20,197 bases of DNA. Origin: JAVBMJ01 sp031552535. GTDB lineage: Bacteria > Bacteroidota > Bacteroidia > Bacteroidales > Rikenellaceae. Made by a program: the position numbers and the translations under genes. The DNA is taken from the NCBI GenBank assembly GCA_031552535.1, contig JAVBMJ010000068.1, positions 1-20,197 on the forward strand, given 5' to 3'. A model generated the notes under the pieces. The model ran no database searches and was not told the origin of the DNA. It saw only the letters and a list, made by a program, of their open reading frames with translations. Within the stretch, counting starts at the first letter, position 1, and the number at the start of each line of letters is the position of its first letter. Shown here piece after piece: positions 16,201 to 20,197 of the stretch.

Positions 16201-16616
16201 TGAACCATGACTGCCACACCTATAAGCGGCAATCCCTTAACGTCGAGCACCTTCCCCGACACAATACGCCGGGCTTTTTCCGGGCCTGCCATATGTTCGT
16301 CGGCAACGGAAAGATAGCAAACGTTGTCGTCGATTTTGTAGGTTATCCCGGTACCCTTGAGAGCAATGTCGAGTAATTGGTTCAGTGAGACGTCCTTAAC
16401 GTCCACTGAGTTGACTTTTTTGTTGACTATCTCGCTGTCATGGAAAAACTGGAATGTCGTTTTCGACTTGACAGCGTTGATTATCTGACCGAGCGTTGGG
16501 TCCTTTGCCGTAATGGAGATTTGAGCCATGGAACGCCCAATACCGGCAAACAGGAAAAAAAACGCCAGAAATAACACAAGGCTATTTTTCCGGCGCCGAA
16601 GTTCAGATTTCTTCAT
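13293..16616 (-). CDS. SusC-like TonB-dependent outer-membrane transporter with STN signalling domain
   Basis: An 1107-residue outer-membrane importer that takes glycans released at the surface into the periplasm with energy from TonB. Order of domains: signal peptide to about 31 (ending SMAQ); an STN/secretin-like domain (32-103, ISITAKDPTLGQIINAVK) which signals to an anti-sigma factor; a carboxypeptidase-regulatory-like beta domain (118-193, SGKVLDVKGLPLIGVAVMVQG); a TonB-box region (DEVVVTALGIKR, 196-207); a plug (about 210-325, with NVLYVIDGIPMYN); then the barrel, ending NIGFNIRIKF with the terminal Phe. The STN domain fits the ECF-sigma/FecR pair encoded divergently upstream. It is the first gene of a six-gene operon. 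The start at 16616 gives a basic, hydrophobic signal peptide. Confidence 0.95.
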   Translation of the reverse strand: MKKSELRRRKNSLVLFLAFFFLFAGIGRSMAQISITAKDPTLGQIINAVKSKTTFQFFHDSEIVNKKVNSVDVKDVSLNQLLDIALKGTGITYKIDDNVCYLSVADEHMAGPEKARRIVSGKVLDVKGLPLIGVAVMVQGTQIGVSTGIDGTYSLSVPGENAELSFSYIGYTTQIVRVGRSTLINVTLEESSIAFDEVVVTALGIKRASKALSYNVQEVGGSALTTVKDANLVNSLSGKIAGMNVNTSSSGVGGASKVVMRGNKSIKNSSNVLYVIDGIPMYNMMGSGDTEFGSRGYTEAIADINPEDIESVSALTGAAAAALYGSEAANGAIVITTKKGLVDNTELTVSSGTEISNALIMPKFQNRYGTGDGAGSTILSWGPKLNSSNYMGYDPREDYLQTGVIYNNSVSLSTGTQKNQSYFSAATINSNGIIPNNQYDRYNFTFRNTSTFLKDKIRLDFGGSYIIQKDQNMINQGVYSNPLSSAYLYPRGDDFEMTKIFERWNASEAIAEQYWPQGEGTFRLQNPYWINYRNLKNNDRKRMLFNVGLSYDVTDWLNLAARARIDNSINNYTEKLWASTNSTLAGPMGSYLTNKGNDKQTYADLLVNINRNSENVSFVANIGASITDMYSDALGVGGPISEEYGIYNVFNVDNLDKLQRNTSQVGWRQQTQSVFGSVEIGYKNTYYLTLTGRNDWASPLADSPQQKTGFFYPSVGLSAIVSEMFDMPEAISYLKIRGSFASVGTPPMRGLTVQTYAFDKNVWSKVLDHYPMPELFAERTDSWEAGMTARMFNHFKFDLSLYHATTRNQTFDPQISVSSGYKTLYVQTGSVVNKGIEASLGYTNKWNNWGWSSNFTFSANRDKITKLLDNYVHPETGDVISVDRLNVGGLARARFILKTGGSMGDLYSIRDLKRDRNGDIYVNADGKVMIEDNVSDIKLGNVFPKANLAWRNDLSWKGINLGFMFSARLGGVVYSATQAALDAYGVSERSAAARDNGGVIINGDDVIDPQVWYTTIGSDSGIPQYYTYSATNVRLQEASLGYTIPKNKLGNVMEMTLSLVGRNLWIVYNKAPFDPESVAMTGNFYQGIDYFMMPASRNIGFNIRIKF

Positions 16617-16647
16617 CCCGATAATAAAATTAGTTAATAATAATTGA

Positions 16648-16697
16648 GTGTTTTTAGGTAGTTCTTAAATAAGGAACACCCATAGCTGTAAAAACAC
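16648..16697 (-). promoter_or_regulatory. Hairpin in the susC leader
   Basis: GTGTTTTTA (16648-16656) and TAAAAACAC (16689-16697) are perfect inverted repeats. Inside them GGTAGTTC (16657-16664) pairs with GAACACC (16674-16680) with one bulge. The structure lies 32-81 nt upstream of the susC start codon. No clear TAnnTTTG promoter is seen beside it, as might be expected if the ECF sigma factor uses its own promoter type. It may be a leader RNA fold or an operator. Confidence 0.4.
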
Positions 16698-16906
16698 TTA
16701 CATTTTATCAAAACAATTATGTTTGATATTTATATATTTATTATGTTTGTTCATGTATTTCAAAGTCAAAATGCAGTTTCTTGACATATACTAAACAGAT
16801 GCCGGTCATATTCCCCTGCAGCAAAGACATTAACATCCTCGAACCGGATTCGCGTATTGTCTCGTAATCAGTTTAGACAGACTCTTATAGTTCGTCTGAT
16901 TTTAAT

Positions 16907-17041
16907 GTTCTTTCCTGCTGTTTGCCGCGTTTCTCCGCGGTGGAATTTGTTAAATAGAAACCACTATTCGCCTCATTCCACCACAAAAAATCATCGGCAA
17001 AACAACCTGAAATAACTTCGGTATTCTTAAACAGTTTCTAA
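16907..17041. repeat. MITE-like palindromic repeat, copy A (upstream of the sigma gene)
   Basis: The core 16907-17001 aligns without gaps to 19816-19910 at 80 of 95 positions, including an identical 16-bp block CCACTATTCGCCTCAT. The right terminus 17021-17041 reads on the minus strand TTAGAAACTGTTTAAGAATA, the same end as the other copies. The left terminus is degenerate or lost. It occupies the end of the 460-bp gap between the divergent susC and sigma genes, 36 bp before the sigma start. The rest of that gap (16698-16906) is AT-rich with no gene. Confidence 0.75.
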
Positions 17042-17076
17042 GTGTTTTAGTCGATTCATTTGTTTTATAATGAGAA

Positions 17077-17646
17077 ATGGGAGTTTCCGACATCAAATAC
17101 GCAATCAGAGGGTGTGAAAACCACACTGGTGTCAATGATATATTTGCGGAGCTATTCAAAAAAAACTATGCCGCACTTTTCTTTTTTGCCAGCCGCTTCC
17201 TTGACCCGCAGCAAGCCGAGGACGTTGTACAAGACGCTTTTGCGGACCTCTGGGAGCGCAGGAACTCGATAGACATGAACGGCAACATCCGCGCGTTTAT
17301 GTACCGGTCTGTTTACACACGGTCGCTTAACAGGCTAAAACACAATACGACTGTGAATAATTACAGCCAGGCGCAAATAGCCATCTTCAATAAGAAGGCG
17401 GAATATATGTCGCCGGACAACAATGAAATAACTAAAAAACTTGAAGACACAGAGATTGGAACAGAAATAGAAGGTGCTATCGAAACACTGCCGCAAAAAT
17501 GCCGTGAAGTTTTCAGGCTCAGTTACCTTTATGACATGAAAAACGCTCAGATCGCGCAGGCTTTGGGAATATCCCTCCGTACTGTGGAGGCTCACATGTA
17601 CAAGGCGCTCAAATACCTGCGGGACAGGTTGTCGCATTTGCAGTGA
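17077..17646 (+). CDS. ECF sigma-70 factor of the polysaccharide locus
   Basis: A 189-residue extracytoplasmic-function sigma factor that would direct RNA polymerase to the susC promoter when released by its anti-sigma partner. Region 2 (about 22-90) has FAELFKKNYAALFFFASRFL and QQAEDVVQDAFADLWERR, the typical Bacteroidetes ECF pattern. Region 4 (about 135-185) has IETLPQKCREVFRLSYLYDM followed by the helix-turn-helix IAQALGISLRTVEAHMYKALKYLR. The gene is divergent from susC and adjacent to the fecR-like gene. The repeat copy ending at 17041 leaves only 35 bp of other upstream sequence, so the promoter probably lies within or next to the repeat. Confidence 0.93.
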   Translation: MGVSDIKYAIRGCENHTGVNDIFAELFKKNYAALFFFASRFLDPQQAEDVVQDAFADLWERRNSIDMNGNIRAFMYRSVYTRSLNRLKHNTTVNNYSQAQIAIFNKKAEYMSPDNNEITKKLEDTEIGTEIEGAIETLPQKCREVFRLSYLYDMKNAQIAQALGISLRTVEAHMYKALKYLRDRLSHLQ

Positions 17647-17651
17647 CAATT

Positions 17652-18728
17652 ATGCCGCAAACAGTACCTTCATGCCGCACAGATATTAAATGCCCTAATA
17701 AATTACTTAAAGTGAACGAATTGGACGACATATTATTACTTAGATACCTTCAGGGAGAGTGTAATCGGGAGGATTTTGAAAAAATCGACACCTGGCTCGA
17801 ACTCTCCAAAGAAAACCGTAAGAAACTTTTCGACCTGGAGACAGCATATAAAATACCGTTACGCGAACGTTATTCGAGTCAGGAGTCTTTAGCTAATGCA
17901 TGGAGTGGGATCATTAAAAGGATAAACGCATCGGAAAAGATAAAAACAGCGGCCAAACGCAGATCACGAATCATAAAAACGATAAGTTGGAGTAGTGCTG
18001 CAGCAATGGCCGGCATTGCCGTACTGATATACTTCAACCGCCCGGTCGAGGAAAAGCTGATAACGGTAGCTGTTGCCGCAAACGGTGAGGTGAGGGAACT
18101 CGTGATGCCCGACGGGACGAAGATCTGGCTCAACAAAGCCTCGACACTGAAATATCCGGAATCTTTTTCGCCGGCAAACAGGCATGTTTCGCTCGACGGA
18201 GAGGCCTATTTCGAAGTTACGAAAAACAGGGAGTCCCCTTTTACCGTCAAAAGCCGTACGATGCATGTGACGGTACTGGGAACGACGTTCAACATAAACG
18301 ATAATGCAGGCGCTTCGACTGCCGAGGCCACACTTATCGAAGGTGAGATAGAGGTAAAGGGGAACAACAACGAAGGGCATGTCTTCCTTTCGCCGGGACA
18401 AAGGGCCGAAATGGATCTGTCGGCGAGACGTATGAGTATCAAGCTGGTCAATGCGAAACTGGATGCTGTATGGCACAACAACCTCATACCGTTCAACGAC
18501 ACTCCGTTGCATGAAATAGCCCATACACTTGAGTTGCTTTACGGGGTTGACATCACCCTGGTTCCCGGTCCGTATGATAATAAGCGTTACACGGGCTTCA
18601 TTCGCCATAAGGACAGTATCAGCGACGTACTGGGGTCGCTATGCAACTCGATACCGATGACTTATTTCATAAACGGGAAAAACATAACAATAAAACCGTC
18701 GGGCAAATTTATCCGGCAGGAGGAATAG
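17652..18728 (+). CDS. FecR-type anti-sigma factor with C-terminal DUF4974 domain
   Basis: An inner-membrane regulator that holds the ECF sigma factor until SusC, loaded with ligand, contacts it through the STN domain. The cytoplasmic start has ILLLRYLQGECNREDFEKID, then basic residues and a single membrane helix (about 107-128, SWSSAAAMAGIAVLIYF). The periplasmic FecR domain follows (GEVRELVMPDGTKIWLNKAST, YFEVTKNRESPFTV, VLGTTFNI). A DUF4974 domain ends the protein (FNDTPLHEIAHTLELLYGVDI). The start is uncertain: a GTG at 17643 overlaps the sigma stop by 4 bp, this ATG lies 5 bp after it, and a GTG at 17712 begins at the conserved region. Confidence 0.92.
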   Translation: MPQTVPSCRTDIKCPNKLLKVNELDDILLLRYLQGECNREDFEKIDTWLELSKENRKKLFDLETAYKIPLRERYSSQESLANAWSGIIKRINASEKIKTAAKRRSRIIKTISWSSAAAMAGIAVLIYFNRPVEEKLITVAVAANGEVRELVMPDGTKIWLNKASTLKYPESFSPANRHVSLDGEAYFEVTKNRESPFTVKSRTMHVTVLGTTFNINDNAGASTAEATLIEGEIEVKGNNNEGHVFLSPGQRAEMDLSARRMSIKLVNAKLDAVWHNNLIPFNDTPLHEIAHTLELLYGVDITLVPGPYDNKRYTGFIRHKDSISDVLGSLCNSIPMTYFINGKNITIKPSGKFIRQEE

Positions 18729-18733
18729 AAACA

Positions 18734-18795
18734 GGTAAAATGCCAGAAGTGCTGCCAATTATGAAATCAATTGGCAGCACTTCTGGTATTTTACC
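18734..18795. terminator. Bidirectional terminator between fecR-like gene and nadC
   Basis: Arms 18734-18760 and 18769-18795 pair over 27 bp with one mismatch and an 8-nt loop. The stem base is GGTAAAAT/ATTTTACC. The two flanking genes converge on it. The remaining 80 bp to the nadC stop shows nothing recognisable. Confidence 0.85.
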
Positions 18796-18875
18796 CCAAG
18801 GCATGTCCGGCCTGCAGCAAAAATGTTAAACCACTATTCCTCTACAAGCGTATGTAAACCGCCCGTACTCCCTGG

Positions 18876-19730
18876 CTACACGGCCTTAAGGCTCATGTCG
18901 AGGCTACGGATCTGGTGGGTGAGGGCTCCCACCGACACGAAGTCCACTCCACAGAGAGCGTAGTCGCGCAGGTTTTCGATGGTGATACCTCCCGACGACT
19001 CTATTTCTGTACGACCGGCGATCTTTTCCACGGCCCGGCGCGTATCTTCGAGGTTGAAATTATCGAGCATTATGCGGTCGGCGCCCCCGGCAGCGAATAC
19101 CTCGTCGATGTCGGCAAGCGAACGCACCTCTATCTCTATCCGGAGCTCCTCACGCCTCTGCTCCTTTAAATATGTACGGCATTTGGTGAGCGCCGCTGTG
19201 ATACCTCCTGCGAAGTCGATGTGGTTGTCTTTAAGCAACACCATGTCGAAAAGTCCCATCCGGTGGTTCTCGCCACCGCCGAGTTTCACGGCAATTTTAT
19301 CCAACACCCTCATGCCCGGCGTGGTTTTGCGGGTGTCGAGCACCTTGCAGGGAAGGCCTTCGAGCCGGGCCACATAATGTGACGTCTGTGTGGCCACACC
19401 GCTCATGCGCTGCATCACGTTGAGCAATATCCGCTCGGCCTGCAACAGCGAGCGCACCCCGCCCTCGACAAAAAAAGCCACGTCACCCGGCTCTACCCGG
19501 CTGCCGTCTGCTATCAGCACCTCGAATTCAACCTGCGGATCGAGCCTTTCGAGGATCATGCGTGCCACCTCCACGCCGGCGAGGATACCTGATTGTTTGA
19601 CGAGCAATTTCATGCGGCCACGAGCGTCGGCGGGGATCGTGCTCAGCGACGTGTGGTCGCCGTCGCCGATATCCTCGCGGATGGCAAGTTCGATCAGGTC
19701 GTTTACGTAGGGAAGGTATTCTGCTTTCAT
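18876..19730 (-). CDS. nadC: Nicotinate-nucleotide pyrophosphorylase (carboxylating)
   Basis: NadC converts quinolinate and PRPP to nicotinate mononucleotide, CO2 and pyrophosphate in de novo NAD synthesis, in the cytoplasm. The 284-residue length is normal. Signatures in order: REDIGDGDHTS (18-28), QAERILLNVMQRMSGVAT, LDTRKTTPGMR (131-141) with Arg/Lys of the substrate pocket, KLGGGENHRMGL (149-160), LLKDNHI (165-171), and the phosphate-binding end ESSGGIT and CGVDFVSVGALTH. It stands alone on the minus strand between a terminator and a repeat block. nadA and nadB are not in the window. Base use matches the neighbouring housekeeping genes. Confidence 0.96.
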   Translation of the reverse strand: MKAEYLPYVNDLIELAIREDIGDGDHTSLSTIPADARGRMKLLVKQSGILAGVEVARMILERLDPQVEFEVLIADGSRVEPGDVAFFVEGGVRSLLQAERILLNVMQRMSGVATQTSHYVARLEGLPCKVLDTRKTTPGMRVLDKIAVKLGGGENHRMGLFDMVLLKDNHIDFAGGITAALTKCRTYLKEQRREELRIEIEVRSLADIDEVFAAGGADRIMLDNFNLEDTRRAVEKIAGRTEIESSGGITIENLRDYALCGVDFVSVGALTHQIRSLDMSLKAV

Positions 19731-19759
19731 ATCCGGTATTATGATTATCTAAAGACCAA

Positions 19760-19767
19760 CAAATTTA
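19760..19767 (-). promoter_or_regulatory. Candidate nadC promoter
   Basis: On the minus strand TAAATTTG fits the -7 consensus TAnnTTTG, 29 bp before the nadC start. The -33 region where TTTG is expected falls at the edge of the repeat beginning at 19788, so the repeat may supply or disrupt the upstream element. Confidence 0.5.
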
Positions 19768-19787
19768 CGTAAAAATTTGCCGGACTT

Positions 19788-19953
19788 TTAGAAACTGTTT
19801 AAAAATATTACTCTTGTTCTTTTCTTCTGTTTGCTGCGCATTTCCACGGTGGGATTCGTTAAATAGGGGCCACTATTCGCCTCATCCCACCGCGAAAAAT
19901 CATCGGCAAACAGCTATAAAATAACTGTGGTAATATTCTTAAACAGTTTCTAA
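19788..19953. repeat. MITE-like palindromic repeat, copy B (complete, 166 bp)
   Basis: The two ends (19788-19811 and 19930-19953) are inverted repeats matching at 23 of 24 positions, starting TTAGAAACTGTTTAA. The interior is also largely self-complementary: GTTTGC...ACGGTGGGAT on the left pairs with ATCCCACCGCG...GCAAAC on the right. There is no open reading frame of note. The core is 84% identical over 95 bp to copy A at 16907-17001. Shape and size fit a miniature inverted-repeat transposable element or a large palindromic repeat. Confidence 0.8.
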
Positions 19954-20119
19954 GAAACTGTTTAAGAATATTTTTCTCGTTCTTTTCCACCTCTTCCCGT
20001 TATTCTTTTCCGCCGGTATTTGCTCCATATCGGGAATATGGAGCAAATACCGGCGAAAAACACTACCGGGAATATATGAAAAATATTCCTCTCGTTCTTC
20101 TGCCTCTTCCCTGTATTTA
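19951..20119. repeat. Second repeat element abutting copy B, with a 20-bp perfect hairpin
   Basis: The terminus TAAGAAACTGTTTAAGAATA starts inside the last bases of copy B, so the two ends form a 29-bp palindrome at the junction (19937-19965). The body differs from copy B. Arms 20011-20030 and 20036-20055 are perfectly complementary over 20 bp with a CGGGA loop. The sequence around 19966-20005 (AATATTTTTCTCGTTCTTTT, then CCTCTTCCCG) recurs imperfectly near 20083-20119. No right terminal repeat is visible before the gene ending at 20145. Confidence 0.6.
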
Positions 20120-20144
20120 TGTCGCCGCTTACGCCCCCGCTAAT

Positions 20145-20197
20145 CTATGCCCTCCCCGCGATGTTGGCGGCCACGATCTCTGCCAGGTCGTATACCG
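20145..20197 (-). CDS. C-terminal end of an unidentified protein (partial)
   Basis: On the minus strand the last 16 codons before a TAG stop (20147-20145) read VYDLAEIVAANIAGRA. The codon use, rich in GCC/CTG/GTG, matches the housekeeping genes here. I do not recognise the protein from so short a tail, and no function is assigned. It would be the gene upstream of nadC on the same strand, separated by about 415 bp of repeats. Confidence 0.45.
   Translation of the reverse strand, partial: VYDLAEIVAANIAGRA

Noticed and set aside
20011..20055. Hairpin as the terminator of the partial gene ending at 20145
   Set aside because: It lies 90 bp beyond the stop and inside a repeat-family unit with a defined terminus, so a repeat is the better explanation, although it could also stop transcription.
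1..20197. CRISPR array, prophage or secretion-system genes
   Set aside because: No regularly spaced repeats, phage structural genes, cas genes or secretion components were seen on either strand.

Overview
The window looks like a Bacteroidales chromosome, plausibly Rikenellaceae/Alistipes-like. The evidence is a SusC/SusD pair with surface lipoproteins, an ECF-sigma/FecR anti-sigma pair, Bacteroidetes-type promoter motifs (TAnnTTTG near -7, with an upstream TTTG before the tRNA) and no strong Shine-Dalgarno sequences. The family-level guess is inference; Bacteroidales is well supported.

Left part (1-6510): the C-terminal tail and right end of an ISL3/ISAon1-type insertion sequence lie just beyond the 3' end of a tRNA-Asn(GTT) gene. 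Housekeeping genes follow: a GT4-type glycosyltransferase (-), an exported thioredoxin-fold protein that has lost both redox cysteines (+), the GTPase chaperone meaB (+), ispD overlapping a lytic transglycosylase gene (+), and an FAH-family hydrolase (+). A 23-bp perfect-stem terminator separates these from the next block.

Centre (6522-18728): a polysaccharide utilisation locus (PUL). On the minus strand, read from high to low coordinates, it encodes an STN-containing SusC porin, a SusD-like lipoprotein, a GH18-fold lipoprotein whose catalytic acids are lost, a DUF1735-LamG lipoprotein, a DUF1735-GH18 endo-beta-N-acetylglucosaminidase with an intact DxxDxDxE motif, and a lipoprotein with three Ig-like (BIG2) domains plus a discoidin domain. 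Divergently on the plus strand are the ECF sigma factor and its FecR-type anti-sigma factor. The inferred model is that surface lipoproteins capture host N-glycoproteins, the GH18 enzyme cuts the chitobiose core, SusCD imports the freed glycan, and the SusC STN domain signals through FecR to the sigma factor. No exo-glycosidase is encoded here, so trimming of the glycan must be done by genes elsewhere.

Right part (18734-20197): a bidirectional terminator, nadC (-), a block of abutting palindromic repeat elements, and the last codons of an unidentified minus-strand gene.

The structure least explained by genes is a family of small, palindromic, MITE-like elements. They share the terminus TTAGAAACTGTTTAA and sit in intergenic or promoter regions; one lies directly upstream of the sigma gene and one in the nadC upstream region.
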